DNA of 64,000 nt, from contig NZ_BAAAFC010000005.1 of the NCBI RefSeq assembly GCF_039523335.1, forward strand, positions 1 to 64,000, in the 5' to 3' direction. The DNA is from Marinobacter szutsaonensis. Its GTDB lineage: Bacteria > Pseudomonadota > Gammaproteobacteria > Pseudomonadales > Oleiphilaceae. The notes under the pieces were generated by a model. That model was not told where the DNA came from and searched no databases. It saw nothing but the letters and a program-made list of their open reading frames with translations. The position numbers were made by a program, and so were the translations under genes. This document shows positions 1-8,861 of this stretch, in pieces (within the stretch, counting starts at the first letter, position 1; the number at the start of each line of letters is the position of its first letter).

Positions 1-25
1 GCTTCGTGCGTACATGCTTGGAAGC

Positions 26-105
26 AGCTAACCAGGCGCGTCACTCGGATGCCTTTGTCTCCGCTTCGCTATGCCAAAGTCACCGGTGCGCTTCGGCGTT
101 AATGG
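26..105 (+). other. Integron attC-like recombination site
   Basis: An imperfect inverted repeat has the layout of an integron cassette site. The left end is AGCTAAC (26-32) and the right end is GTTAATG (99-105), close to the RYYYAAC and GTTRRRY core sites. Inside, GGCGCG-TCACTCGG pairs with CCGGTGCGC, leaving an unpaired T (44) like the extrahelical bases that direct strand choice. A central CTTTG/CAAAG stem (53-57 with 75-79) closes the loop. Neither an integrase nor a second attC lies in the window, so this would be the end of a cassette array extending leftwards. The right core is not a perfect consensus, so this is a structural call only. Confidence 0.5.
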
Positions 106-432
106 AAAAGGCTTCGGTCTTTTGGGTGGCTTTGTGACAGTAGCCTTGGTGCCGGCATTGGCAGCCAAACCCGCTTAACTTGGTGAGCACCAAAGCTGTC
201 AGAGTCTGCATCCGATTTTGTTGCTTCAATCAGCAAGGGTGTTGGTAGTACATCGGCGTTCGTCGCTAAAAATGTCGAAACATAACTATCGGTTCCAAGC
301 GACGCCCATAGAGCAGAAGGTGGGAATACCATAAGATAGGCGGGTGACTAGCTGCGAGCGTGGTGCCGTCTTAGCCGGGTGCTGTGCGCAGTTTTATTTT
401 TCCAACCCAATCATCAAGATAAGTCATTACCT
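106..432. other. Intergenic region upstream of rluF
   Basis: About 330 bases lie between the attC-like site and rluF. The only open frame (99-332, minus strand) runs into the attC-like fold, has no recognisable domain and no convincing ribosome-binding site, so it is not called. No terminator or clear promoter was recognised. It may be integron-flanking DNA plus the rluF leader. Confidence 0.5.
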
Positions 433-1425
433 ATGTTGAATGCCTCGTCGACCCGCCTCAATAAATACATCAGCAGCAGCGGTATGTGCTCGCGCCGCGA
501 AGCGGACCGTTACATTGAACAGGGCAACGTATCTCTGAATGGCCGGCGTGCTGAGGTGGGCGATCTGGTCATGCCCGGAGATACGGTAAAGGTTAACGGG
601 CAGCTGATCGAGCCGCCAGAGCCCGACGACTTCGTTTTCATTGCACTGAATAAACCCGTGGGCGTCGTCAGTACGACGGACACCAGTGAGCCTAATAACA
701 TCCAGCGCTTTGTGGGCCACGGTACCCGAATATTCCCCATTGGTCGGCTGGATAAAGACTCCCAGGGCCTGATCTTTTTAACCAGTAACGGCGATCTGGT
801 GAATAAGATTCTGCGCGCTGGCAACGAGCATGAAAAAGAATACCTGGTGGAAGTAGATAAGCCCATTACCAAGGGCTTTATTGAGGGGATGACCAAAGGG
901 GTGCCGATTCTGGGCACCGTGACCAAGAAGTGTAAGGTGCAACAGGAGTCCACCAGGGTCTTCAGGATCACCCTGGTGCAGGGCTTGAACCGCCAGATCC
1001 GCCGTATGTGCGAACACTTCGGTTACGATGTGGTCAAGCTGGAGCGTGTTCGCATCATGAATGTGAACCTCAAAGGCCTGGACGTTGGCGAATGGCGCGA
1101 CCTCACTCAGAAAGAGCTGAATGGCATTATGGACGCCATCAAAGACTCATCGTCTGAGGCGCCGGCCGGGCAGAAAACCACGCAGAAACGGTCCGGTAAA
1201 AAGCCCGGTCAGAAACGTGGTGGCCCACCCAAAGCCAAAAAAGCCGGCGCTAGCCCCAAGGGCCGGCAACAGCCGGGGAAACCATCGGGCAAACCGGCGA
1301 AACCCGGCAAGGGCGGTCATAAAAACAGGCCGGGTGGCAAGCCTGGCGGTAAACCAGTCGGTAAAAACACGGGGCCAAAGTCAAAACGGCCACGCAAGCC
1401 AAGCGTCAAGAAAGCGCGTGGCTAG
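433..1425 (+). CDS. rluF: 23S rRNA pseudouridine(2604) synthase RluF
   Basis: RluF isomerises U2604 of 23S rRNA (and, in E. coli, U35 of tRNA-Tyr) to pseudouridine. An N-terminal S4 RNA-binding domain (about residues 5-65, [20 protein letters not shown]) is followed by the RsuA/RluB-type catalytic domain with the [10 protein letters not shown] motif holding the catalytic Asp, and by [12 protein letters not shown]. The ATG at 433 is chosen because the protein then begins like E. coli RluF. An in-frame start at 379 would add 18 unmatched residues. The last ~85 residues are a Lys/Gly/Pro-rich, probably disordered tail, longer than in E. coli, plausibly for rRNA contact. It converges with rlmE 22 bp downstream. 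Confidence 0.93.
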   Translation: MLNASSTRLNKYISSSGMCSRREADRYIEQGNVSLNGRRAEVGDLVMPGDTVKVNGQLIEPPEPDDFVFIALNKPVGVVSTTDTSEPNNIQRFVGHGTRIFPIGRLDKDSQGLIFLTSNGDLVNKILRAGNEHEKEYLVEVDKPITKGFIEGMTKGVPILGTVTKKCKVQQESTRVFRITLVQGLNRQIRRMCEHFGYDVVKLERVRIMNVNLKGLDVGEWRDLTQKELNGIMDAIKDSSSEAPAGQKTTQKRSGKKPGQKRGGPPKAKKAGASPKGRQQPGKPSGKPAKPGKGGHKNRPGGKPGGKPVGKNTGPKSKRPRKPSVKKARG

Positions 1426-1447
1426 CGGCCAGTTTTCCGGCCATCAA

Positions 1448-2068
1448 TCAGCCTTTGAAGCCTTTGGCCACCACGTAGACCTCGCGGGAGCGGGCGCGTG
1501 ACGCATCGGGTTTGCGAATCAGGACCTTGCTGAACGACGAACGCACGTCTTTGAGGTACTCGTCATAGCCCACCCCCTGAAACACCTTGGCGACAAAACA
1601 GCCGCCGGGCTTCAGGACCTGGCGGGCCATATCCAGGGCCAGCTCCACCAGATACATGGACGCTGCCTGGTCGGCCACATTGATACCGCTGATGTTGGGG
1701 GCCATGTCCGAGACCACCAGGTCCACCGGGGCGTTGTCCAGGGTGGCCATGATGTCGTCAAAGACCTCGTCTTCGGTAAAGTCTCCCTGGATGAAGTCCA
1801 CACCCGCTATGGCATCCATGGGCAGAATATCGGACGCGATCACGCGGCCCTTGGCGCCGACCCTGGTCGCCAATACCTGCGACCAGCCGCCCGGTGCACT
1901 GCCAAGGTCCATGGTCACCATGCCGGGGCGAACCAGCTTGTCTTTCTCAATCAGCTCGAGCAGCTTGTAGCTGGCGCGGGAGCGATAGCCATCAGCTTGC
2001 GCGCGTTTCACATACACATCATTGACGTGCTCATCAAGCCATTGCTGGCTGCTTTTGGATCTGGCCAT
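1448..2068 (-). CDS. rlmE: 23S rRNA (uridine-2'-O-)methyltransferase RlmE
   Basis: RlmE (FtsJ/RrmJ) methylates the 2'-OH of U2552 in the 23S A-loop with SAM, late in 50S assembly. The 206 residues match the family length. The SAM motif [11 protein letters not shown] and the K-D-K-E catalytic set are visible: Lys in SYKLLE, Asp in VVSDMAPN, Lys in FVAKVFQG, Glu in SREVYVV. In E. coli the gene sits directly before ftsH. Here no ftsH follows, and the FtsH gene in this window (17-19 kb) looks like a separate paralogue. The gene is monocistronic and convergent with rluF. Confidence 0.95.
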   Translation of the reverse strand: MARSKSSQQWLDEHVNDVYVKRAQADGYRSRASYKLLELIEKDKLVRPGMVTMDLGSAPGGWSQVLATRVGAKGRVIASDILPMDAIAGVDFIQGDFTEDEVFDDIMATLDNAPVDLVVSDMAPNISGINVADQAASMYLVELALDMARQVLKPGGCFVAKVFQGVGYDEYLKDVRSSFSKVLIRKPDASRARSREVYVVAKGFKG

Positions 2069-2191
2069 GTCATTGCTCTGAATAGAACCTGAAGTGTGCG
2101 CGGATTATACCTGCTCCGGCAGGGGGCTGTAACATGGGGAAATCCCGATCCATGCTAGTATTCACTGGCTTATTGGTTTGAGTAGCGCGCG

Positions 2192-2938
2192 ATGAAACTG
2201 GATGACATAAAAAAGCTGCATAAGAAGAAAGGCCGCAAAGATCTGGGCTGTTTTTTGGTGGAAGGCGAGCACCTGATCCTGGAGCTGGAAAAGGCGGCCA
2301 GAGCCATTCCTGCATTCCGGCAGGCGAAAGTTTATGTCAGTGAAAGCTACGGCGACGTGGCGACATCGCTGGAACAGGTACGTATTACTGACAAGCAAAT
2401 GCAAAAGATTGCCGATACGCAGACCCCGCAGGGCATTGTTGCGGTGGTGCCGTTTCGTACTGCTGAGCCGCTCTCTGCGCCTTCTGTTGATGCGGGTGAA
2501 ACACCCCACGAAAAAACCATTTATTTATACGAAGTTCAGGACCCGGGCAACCTGGGTACCATTTTGCGAACCTTGGCCTGGTTCGGCGGTTTTCGCTGCG
2601 TATTAAGCCCCAACAGTGTGGACCCCTATAACCCAAAAGTGGTGCGCGCGAGTATGGGGGCGATTTTCCATTTGCCCATTGAATTGGATGTGAGTATCAA
2701 CGAGCTGAAAACGCGCTATGATCACTTTGCGTGCCTGGATATTACCGGAGCACCACTCTCCAGTGAAAGCTTTACAACGCAACGGTGCTTTATATTTGGC
2801 AATGAAGCGCGCGGAGTTCCCCACGACGAACTGGCCGGGCTTGATGTGACCGCGTATTCCATTAAAGGGGCCGGCGTTCTTGAATCGCTGAATTTGGCCA
2901 CGGCCGTCAATATGTGCGCGTACGAACTGAATCGCTAG
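2192..2938 (+). CDS. TrmH/SpoU-family RNA 2'-O-methyltransferase
   Basis: A SPOUT-class RNA ribose methyltransferase of 248 residues. The N-terminal part (GRKDLGCFLVEGEHLI) resembles the RNA-binding substrate domain of TrmH/RlmB relatives. The C-terminal knot domain has all three signatures: EVQDPGNLGTILRT, FIFGNEARGVP and SLNLATAVNMCAYEL. The target nucleotide cannot be read from sequence, because paralogues modify tRNA or 23S rRNA. It starts 123 bp from the divergent rlmE, so the two share a promoter region. The family is certain, the substrate unknown. Confidence 0.88.
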   Translation: MKLDDIKKLHKKKGRKDLGCFLVEGEHLILELEKAARAIPAFRQAKVYVSESYGDVATSLEQVRITDKQMQKIADTQTPQGIVAVVPFRTAEPLSAPSVDAGETPHEKTIYLYEVQDPGNLGTILRTLAWFGGFRCVLSPNSVDPYNPKVVRASMGAIFHLPIELDVSINELKTRYDHFACLDITGAPLSSESFTTQRCFIFGNEARGVPHDELAGLDVTAYSIKGAGVLESLNLATAVNMCAYELNR

Positions 2939-3111
2939 CTTCGACACCGCTCACAGATCCGGTCATGGGGTCTCGGAATCCTGCAAGAAAAGGCCTCCGT
3001 TTGAGGTATAAAGAAAGGATTTAACAATCGGCTGCACAGCGACCGATTTTCCACCGCTTCGCTCTGCTTTTGTTTGCAGCTCATGGGCGACGTTAACGAT
3101 ATGGAGCCTGT

Positions 3112-3606
3112 GTGAAGTATTTTGCGTACGGATCCAATATGTCTCTCCCAAGACTGAAAGAGAGGGTGCCCGGTGCCGAGCGAATCACTATGTTCACGCT
3201 TGTTGAGCATTCTCTCCGGTTTCATAAGTGGAGCAGAGTAGATGGTTCGGCAAAGTGCGATGCGCTGTTTACTGGAAATCCCGATGACCACATCATTGGC
3301 GCGCTTTTCGAGATACCGGGGCACGAGAAAGGAGCGCTAGACCAGGCTGAGGGACTAGGCTTCGGCTATCAGGAGAAACGGGTTACGGTAACGGATGCTC
3401 AGGGGAATGCCCTGGAAGCGTTTACCTACTATGCAACGGATACCGATCCATCCTTGCTGCCTTACTCCTGGTATTTGCATCACGTGATCTACGGCGCGAA
3501 AGAAATCGGGGTTCCAGACGACTATCTGGAGGCCGTCTCAGCCACGAAAAGCCGGGAAGATCCTGATCGGGAAAGAGATGCCAGAGAGCGGGCGATATAC
3601 CGTTAA
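3112..3606 (+). CDS. Gamma-glutamylcyclotransferase-like protein
   Basis: A 164-residue AIG2/GGCT-fold protein. The N-terminal FAYGSNMS loop binds the gamma-glutamyl moiety and LDQAEG carries the expected catalytic Glu, so cleavage of a gamma-glutamyl amine to 5-oxoproline is plausible. The start is a GTG at 3112 preceded by TGGAG; this makes the protein begin MKYFAYGSN, typical of the family. The end overlaps the convergent hydrolase gene by 4 bp. Beside it lies a GCS2-type ligase/hydrolase pair, which hints that the three act on related gamma-glutamyl compounds (inference). Confidence 0.82.
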   Translation: MKYFAYGSNMSLPRLKERVPGAERITMFTLVEHSLRFHKWSRVDGSAKCDALFTGNPDDHIIGALFEIPGHEKGALDQAEGLGFGYQEKRVTVTDAQGNALEAFTYYATDTDPSLLPYSWYLHHVIYGAKEIGVPDDYLEAVSATKSREDPDRERDARERAIYR

Positions 3607-4658
3607 AAAATGGGTTCGCCCGTTGCCTTGACCGCATAGAACAGGCAATCACTCTTCGCAATGACCGGGTTGGTGGTAATCATAAAGGCCTTGATGGCCT
3701 GGGCGGGGTAGATCTGCCCATCCCTGACCCGAAGAACCTGTTCCATGTTCTCGATCCGGTTGTGGCTGATTGCGGTGAGGATGCCGAGGCCCTTTTTGCC
3801 AATCCATCCCAGGGGCTCATCCGGGGAAACCACCCCGAAATTGCGGTGTTCGATGTCTGGTGGAAGCGTGAGGTCGGCCTGACCGGTGGGCTCGGGGCGG
3901 TATTCGATGGTTGCTTCGGGCGCCAGTTCCACCCGAATCGGATTTCGCAGTACGGCGACGTCCCAGTCCGCTTTTTCCAGTGATAACACGTCGGGTCTCG
4001 ACGTATACCGAACGAGTCCCTCGTACGCCAGTTCATGGGCCTGATCATCTTCGGCCCCGCCGCACTCGATGGTCACTGTGGGTACCTCCTGTTCTGAGTA
4101 TTCCATCAGCGCACCCAGGCGCAGGTCCGTCATGATGAGGCGGTCGGTGAAGAGGGAGGTCAGCGCCTGGTGGGCGGCGTCATTGGTGATGGTCACCGCG
4201 AAGGCGGGGCCCGTGCCGGAGGTGTTGTGCATGTCCAGCAGGCATTCGGGGTTCGTGTCGTGAAGCTCTTCCAGTATGGCCCTGGCAATCGCCCCTTCTT
4301 GCCCTTCAAAGGGTTCTTTAAAACACCGGTTGAGGTCGCGCCCATCGGGCAGCTGGCGTAGTGACAGCGCGGGCGGGATCTTCGCGGGATAGACGCCGCC
4401 CAGGAGAAACAGCATGTTGACCTCGGGCGTGCGCTGCTCAAGCAGCCACCGGTGAAGCGCAAACAGACCCGACGGTTCATTGCCGTGGATCAGTGTTGCC
4501 ATGGCCCGGGTACGGGAGCGATCCCGACCGGCAACACGAATCACCGTGGGCTTGTGCAGTCGGTCCAGCCACTCAAGGGGGGAGCGCCCCAGCGTTTGGG
4601 GTGACGGATCATTGAGGTACTCAAGTACGTTCGAATTGCTCACGTTGACAGTGTCCAT
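3603..4658 (-). CDS. Succinylglutamate desuccinylase/aspartoacylase-family Zn hydrolase
   Basis: A zinc carboxypeptidase-fold amidohydrolase of 351 residues. Metal ligands are visible as His58 and Glu61 in LIHGNEPSG and His144 in LLDMHNTSGTG, and TIECGG carries a likely second Glu. The family removes N-acyl groups or terminal residues from small amino-acid derivatives. The sequence differs greatly from E. coli AstE, and no other ast genes are near, so arginine succinyltransferase-pathway function is not supported. It overlaps the end of the upstream GCS2-type ligase by 19 bp, so the two are co-translated and probably share a substrate. Confidence 0.82.
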   Translation of the reverse strand: MDTVNVSNSNVLEYLNDPSPQTLGRSPLEWLDRLHKPTVIRVAGRDRSRTRAMATLIHGNEPSGLFALHRWLLEQRTPEVNMLFLLGGVYPAKIPPALSLRQLPDGRDLNRCFKEPFEGQEGAIARAILEELHDTNPECLLDMHNTSGTGPAFAVTITNDAAHQALTSLFTDRLIMTDLRLGALMEYSEQEVPTVTIECGGAEDDQAHELAYEGLVRYTSRPDVLSLEKADWDVAVLRNPIRVELAPEATIEYRPEPTGQADLTLPPDIEHRNFGVVSPDEPLGWIGKKGLGILTAISHNRIENMEQVLRVRDGQIYPAQAIKAFMITTNPVIAKSDCLFYAVKATGEPIF

Positions 4659-6124
4659 TCATGGAGCGGTACGTTTTTCTTCTGGTTGGCCATGTAGAGA
4701 GACAGCATACTCCGGAACGCCTCATCGGGGCTCCGGGATCTGAGGAAAGACTCGGTGACGCGGCGCTGCCACCGGGCGCCGGACATGCCGGTTTCAATGC
4801 GGCCCTCGATGATTCCCAGCAGGCGGTGAATTTCCCTCTCGTCCACGGCGGTTTGTTGCAATGCTTCCCGGGCGCGCGGCAGCAGCTCACGGGCCACGGT
4901 TAGCAGGGGCGTATCCTGCAACTGAACCTGATCCTTGTGCGGCCAGATGATGTCTGCGCCGATGCCATCTTTGGCGGCGCGGTAGAAGTTGTGTTCGGTG
5001 TAATGGAAGGGGAGTATCGACGTCAGATGGCGGATGTCATCGAGCACGGCCAACGCAGCCCCGATCACAAACAGTCCGTTCGCACACATATCAACGGCAG
5101 TGGGACCTGCCGGCATGGAACGAATCTCGATGCGCAGATGGCCGCCGGCGGCGTCATCGTAGATGGCCCGGTTCCAGGGCCATGTGGTGCCCTGGTGCAG
5201 GCGCATCTCGGAAAGTTTCGGTACCTCTCCACGGTCAATCACGGCCATCGGGTCTTCATCCGACATCAGTGGAATGATGGGGGGATACAGTGATGCCGAA
5301 GCGGCAAATAGTTCCCAGGCGCTGCGTATCCAGCCGTTGCCGTAATAGACCCTGGGCGGGTGGCGCCAGGTTTTATGGTTGGGAGATCGGCTGTCGATGG
5401 ATTGCTTGAACAGGGCAATACGGGTTTCGTCCCAGAGGTGGTGGCCAAACAGGCTGGGTGAGTTGCTGGCCAGAGCCAGGACGATCGGCGTGACCAGCTG
5501 GACCGCATTGAAATAATCGGCAAAGCGTTCGGCAGGCACACGCCAGTGCAGCTGGAACGAGGTATTGGCCCCCTCCATATAGACGTCGTCGGCCTCCAGA
5601 TCGATGACATCGTTGCCACCAATATGGATGCTGAATGGCTCGCCCCTTTGCTTGAGCAGCGCGTTGGATAGAGCATGGTAGCGGGGTTCGTCTGTCATCA
5701 CCTGCGCGCCCATATCAGACTGGCGAAGTGTGGGCAGAATGCCGATCGGTACCAGCTCCCCATCCAGTGGTGCGGCGTGCTGGTTGATTCGTCTGATGGC
5801 CGCGAGCAGCTCCCGCTCTGTCCTGGCAAACGGATCTCCCCTGAAAGCCTGGGGGCTGAGGTTGTATTCGAGATTGAAGCGGTTGAGCTCAACGGTCAGT
5901 TGGGAGTCCTGAACGCTGGCGGCGATTTCTGTGTTGATGGGTTGAACGCGCAGCTCAGGGTTTACGATGTAGAACTCGACCTCGGCTCCAATGGAGCTCT
6001 CACCCTCACCGAAGCCGGGTCGGTCCAGAAGGCGGGTGAGTGCTGTAAGGTCCGTCCGGACCTTGGCAGCAAAACGTTCAAACTCTTCCGCCGAAAATTC
6101 CGATGTTTTGATCGACAGTCCCAC
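4640..6124 (-). CDS. GCS2-type carboxylate-amine ligase
   Basis: A 494-residue protein of the glutamate-cysteine ligase type 2 family, in the glutamine synthetase fold. Glu-rich metal-binding strands are seen in SIGAEVEFYIV, TVELNRFNLEYNLSP and HLRIEIRSMPAGPTAVDM. Such enzymes make a gamma-glutamyl or similar amide bond with ATP and Mg. Real cysteine ligation is only one possibility. The start is a GTG at 6124 with a weak ribosome-binding site. It heads a two-gene unit with the AstE/AspA-like hydrolase. Ligase plus hydrolase in one operon suggests synthesis and turnover of a small amide rather than glutathione alone (inference). Confidence 0.8.
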   Translation of the reverse strand: MGLSIKTSEFSAEEFERFAAKVRTDLTALTRLLDRPGFGEGESSIGAEVEFYIVNPELRVQPINTEIAASVQDSQLTVELNRFNLEYNLSPQAFRGDPFARTERELLAAIRRINQHAAPLDGELVPIGILPTLRQSDMGAQVMTDEPRYHALSNALLKQRGEPFSIHIGGNDVIDLEADDVYMEGANTSFQLHWRVPAERFADYFNAVQLVTPIVLALASNSPSLFGHHLWDETRIALFKQSIDSRSPNHKTWRHPPRVYYGNGWIRSAWELFAASASLYPPIIPLMSDEDPMAVIDRGEVPKLSEMRLHQGTTWPWNRAIYDDAAGGHLRIEIRSMPAGPTAVDMCANGLFVIGAALAVLDDIRHLTSILPFHYTEHNFYRAAKDGIGADIIWPHKDQVQLQDTPLLTVARELLPRAREALQQTAVDEREIHRLLGIIEGRIETGMSGARWQRRVTESFLRSRSPDEAFRSMLSLYMANQKKNVPLHEWTLST

Positions 6125-6266
6125 GGTAACGTCGTCTCTAGCGCTTACTTATCTTGATAGTAGCGGAAGATGCGCCCGGCACCAGTTCAAGACTACAAAA
6201 CCGTGGTTGTAGAAAGCCCGCCCAAATCCGGATAATGTGGCGCATTGATCCGGAACGGAGAACACC

Positions 6267-7115
6267 ATGTCTTCCCCCCTTGTGACTACCGACTGGCTGC
6301 AGGACAACCTGAATAACGAACGTTTGGTACTGATCGACGCGAGTATGGTCAATGTCGTTGGCAAGGAGCCGATCGTTTATGACCGCCCGGTGTTCATCCC
6401 GGGTAGCTATAAGATCGATCTGGAAGGAACGCTCTGCGATACCGGATCTTCCCAAATCCATGCCTTCCCGACGGAAGAGCAGTTTACAGAGGAAGTCCGC
6501 AGGCTGGGCATTACGCCCGAAAGCCTGGTGGTGCTGTACGACAACCAGGGCATTTACTCGGCACCCCGGGCCTGGTGGATTCTACGGGCTATGGGTCTCA
6601 AACAAGTGTTTGTTCTGGATGGTGGCCTGCCGCAGTGGTTGGCCGAAGGCCGGGACACCGTTTCTGCTCCGGTTGCAGAGGCGGCCACGCCTGGCAGCGT
6701 GGTGGGCAAGCTCGATCGCAGCCTGGTTCGGGATTCCGCCTACGTTTCCCAACATCTGGAGGACGAGCGCGTACTGGTCATCGATGCGCGATCAAAGGCG
6801 CGTTTTCTGGCACAAGCGCCAGAACCCCGGCCTGGTGTGCGCGGTGGCCACATCCCCAATTCCCTCAACCTGCCGTTTACCGAGGTCCTGGAGGGTTATC
6901 GATTCAAGCCTGCCAACCAACTGGCGGAAAGGTTTGCGAACCTCGGTCCCTTGCTTCAACCCGATAACGAGCACCAACTGGTGTTTTCCTGTGGTTCCGG
7001 CATCACCGCCTGCATCATTCTGTTGGCGGCTGAGCTGGCGGGGTATAACCGGCTATCCCTGTACGACGGCTCCTGGGCCGATTGGGGCGGCAATGGGTCG
7101 CTGCCGTTGGCGTAG
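6267..7115 (+). CDS. sseA: 3-mercaptopyruvate/thiosulfate sulfurtransferase
   Basis: A two-domain rhodanese of 282 residues. The N-terminal domain has SAPRAWWILRAMGL and GGLPQW; the C-terminal domain carries the active cysteine in CGSGITACI. The CGSG(V/I)T loop is typical of 3-mercaptopyruvate sulfurtransferase, which moves sulfane sulfur from mercaptopyruvate to a thiol or cyanide acceptor. A ribosome-binding site (CGGAG) precedes the ATG. It diverges from the GCS2-type ligase and stands alone. Confidence 0.9.
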   Translation: MSSPLVTTDWLQDNLNNERLVLIDASMVNVVGKEPIVYDRPVFIPGSYKIDLEGTLCDTGSSQIHAFPTEEQFTEEVRRLGITPESLVVLYDNQGIYSAPRAWWILRAMGLKQVFVLDGGLPQWLAEGRDTVSAPVAEAATPGSVVGKLDRSLVRDSAYVSQHLEDERVLVIDARSKARFLAQAPEPRPGVRGGHIPNSLNLPFTEVLEGYRFKPANQLAERFANLGPLLQPDNEHQLVFSCGSGITACIILLAAELAGYNRLSLYDGSWADWGGNGSLPLA

Positions 7116-7146
7116 CGCCCTCGGCCTCGCTGATTTCAGCCGCCGC

Positions 7147-7485
7147 CTAGCTTCTCCCCGTACTAAACTGCCAGTCAAACTTGCTCCGCTTCCACATTAG
7201 CGCTGTTAAAGCGAAGTAAAGAGACATGTATAACGCAAAGTGCCACTCGATAACGTTTTCGGCTTGATCGGCCCAGCTAACGACCGTGGCTTTGATAACA
7301 ACTTTGGCGATGCCCAGGCACCAATAGAGCACCATTAAGGCGAATTGCAGGTTCAGGTATCGCCGGATCTGTGTATCCAGTTCACCGGCTTTTTGTTGAA
7401 GGCTTCGAATACTGATCATTTGAGCCAGAACGGTGAGGGCAAAATAGAACGTCGTACCGTAGCGGCGATGACAGGTATTAAGCAA
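7147..7485 (-). CDS. Small hypothetical membrane protein, start uncertain
   Basis: Not recognised. This 112-residue frame predicts two or three hydrophobic segments (around FYFALTVLAQMI, FALMVLYWCLGIAKVVI and FALYMSLYFALTALMW), suggesting an inner-membrane protein. The frame itself offers only a TTG start with no Shine-Dalgarno. The sole well-placed AGGAG-ATG in the leader, near 7515, opens a different frame that stops after about 32 codons. Either the gene starts at TTG or a frameshift has split it. Confidence 0.45.
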   Translation of the reverse strand: MLNTCHRRYGTTFYFALTVLAQMISIRSLQQKAGELDTQIRRYLNLQFALMVLYWCLGIAKVVIKATVVSWADQAENVIEWHFALYMSLYFALTALMWKRSKFDWQFSTGRS

Positions 7486-7583
7486 ACACTCCAGGCAATG
7501 TGGCGGGGGTGCATCGGAGGCTCCTGAACCTATCCGTTTCAGTTACCCGAAATTTTATAATAAACACGGGGTGACAAGGCCAG

Positions 7584-8540
7584 TCACAGGGTTAGCGGCG
7601 TCACCCGAACCTCTCCACGCAGCCGATCGACCGTTTTCTTATCGAACAACTCCGTCCCGGGCTGCATCACCGTCGCCGCACTACAGGCAATTCCTTCACG
7701 TAACGCATCCTGGTCCGACGCGCCCTGTGCCAATACTCCTGTCATACCGGCCACCATTGAATCACCCGCTCCGACCGTGGAGATTACAGGAACCTGAGGC
7801 GCTTCGCCTTTCAGGACCTTTGACGGCGTCACCAACAACGCACCCTCCGCGCCCAGGGAGACACAGACATAGCTAACGCCCCGCGCCTGCAATTGCCGGG
7901 CTTCCCGAACAATTTCCTGCTGACTTTCCAGGGGCCGTCCGACCAGGGTTTCCAGTTCGAAGCGGTTGGGCTTGATCAGGAAAGGTTGGGCCTTGATCGC
8001 GTGTCGCAGCAGCTCGTCATGGGAATCGACGACTGCACGGCCCCCGGCCGATTGCACGCGGCGCACCGCTTCGGCGTAGAGGTCCTGGGGCAAACTCTGT
8101 TGTAGCGAGCCGGTGATGACTCCCAGCCCCTTACCGCAATGGGTCACGAACCGGTCGAGCAAATGTTGCCATTTAGTGGTCGGCACGGCGGGACCAACAC
8201 CGCTGACCTCGAACTGGGCACCGGTGACGCTTTCGAGAATGGTGCCATTGATCCGGGTTTCGCCATTCACCTCCAGATAACTGGCCTGGTCCAGCTGCGC
8301 ATCGAGCTGATGGCGCAGGAAGCGACCGATTTCGCCTGCGACAACACAGAAGGTGCAGGCTTGCACTCCAAGTCGTTTTAGGCTGCGACCGACATTGATG
8401 CCGTTACCGCCGGGATCGTATCGGGAATCCGAGGCATGGACCTTCTGGTCGGGAATCAGCTGGGGGATTTGATAGGTGATATCAACAGCCGGATTCAGGC
8501 TCAGAACGGCCACGGGGAGTTGTGTAAATGCGTCGGCCAT
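7584..8540 (-). CDS. PfkB-family sugar (phosphofructo)kinase
   Basis: A ribokinase/PfkB-family kinase of 318 residues, closest in style to 1-phosphofructokinase and PfkB 6-phosphofructokinase. The N-terminal NPAVDITY and GGNGINVGRSL substrate motifs and the C-terminal STVGAGDSMVAGM motif with the catalytic Asp are present. The ATG at 8540 is chosen over upstream starts because AGGAGT lies 5 bp before it and the protein then begins normally. There is no fru phosphotransferase gene nearby, so a glycolytic 6-phosphofructokinase role is as likely as fructose-1-phosphate use. Confidence 0.85.
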   Translation of the reverse strand: MADAFTQLPVAVLSLNPAVDITYQIPQLIPDQKVHASDSRYDPGGNGINVGRSLKRLGVQACTFCVVAGEIGRFLRHQLDAQLDQASYLEVNGETRINGTILESVTGAQFEVSGVGPAVPTTKWQHLLDRFVTHCGKGLGVITGSLQQSLPQDLYAEAVRRVQSAGGRAVVDSHDELLRHAIKAQPFLIKPNRFELETLVGRPLESQQEIVREARQLQARGVSYVCVSLGAEGALLVTPSKVLKGEAPQVPVISTVGAGDSMVAGMTGVLAQGASDQDALREGIACSAATVMQPGTELFDKKTVDRLRGEVRVTPLTL

Positions 8541-8687
8541 CAAACACTCCTGTTCAGCGATCTTTACTGGCGGGCGCAGCCCAAGCAGATCTTGATTATC
8601 ATGATGGCAGAGCAAGAGTCATAATGCTTTGACGGCCGGTTTTATCGCTAATATTAAATTGTCAGCCATCCCAATCCTGAGGTCGAT

Positions 8688-8830
8688 ATGAAAATAGCGG
8701 TTATGAGTCAGAATCGCAGAACCATTACTCAGCATGCTGGCCGATGCAGAAAGTTTTTGTGTTCACTATTGATACGAAGAGGACCCCGAGAGGGCTGTCG
8801 CTCGCTATCTGAGTGGCTTGCTTCCGAGTG
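8688..8830 (+). pseudogene. Frameshifted remnant of a nitrogenase-cofactor (NifX/NafY-like) family gene
   Basis: The start (MKIAVMSQNRRTITQHAGRC) matches the opening of small NifB/NifX/NafY-type 'dinitrogenase iron-molybdenum cofactor' domain proteins, common outside nitrogen fixation. After GRCRKF the frame is lost, but the shifted frame continues plausibly as FVFTIDTKRTPRG, as expected after a single-base indel. The reading then stops, leaving under 50 codons against about 110-150 in intact relatives. It lies in the 320-bp gap between the PfkB-type kinase gene and the homocysteine methyltransferase-like gene. Confidence 0.5.
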
Positions 8831-8861
8831 AATGACCCGATATCGCCCAGGTTAACCGAGA

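Noticed and set aside
99..332. 77-codon minus-strand frame near the window start
   Set aside because: Overlaps the attC-like fold, no ribosome-binding site, no recognised similarity.
3603..4658. Arginine succinyltransferase-pathway astE
   Set aside because: Sequence is far from E. coli AstE and no ast genes adjoin it.
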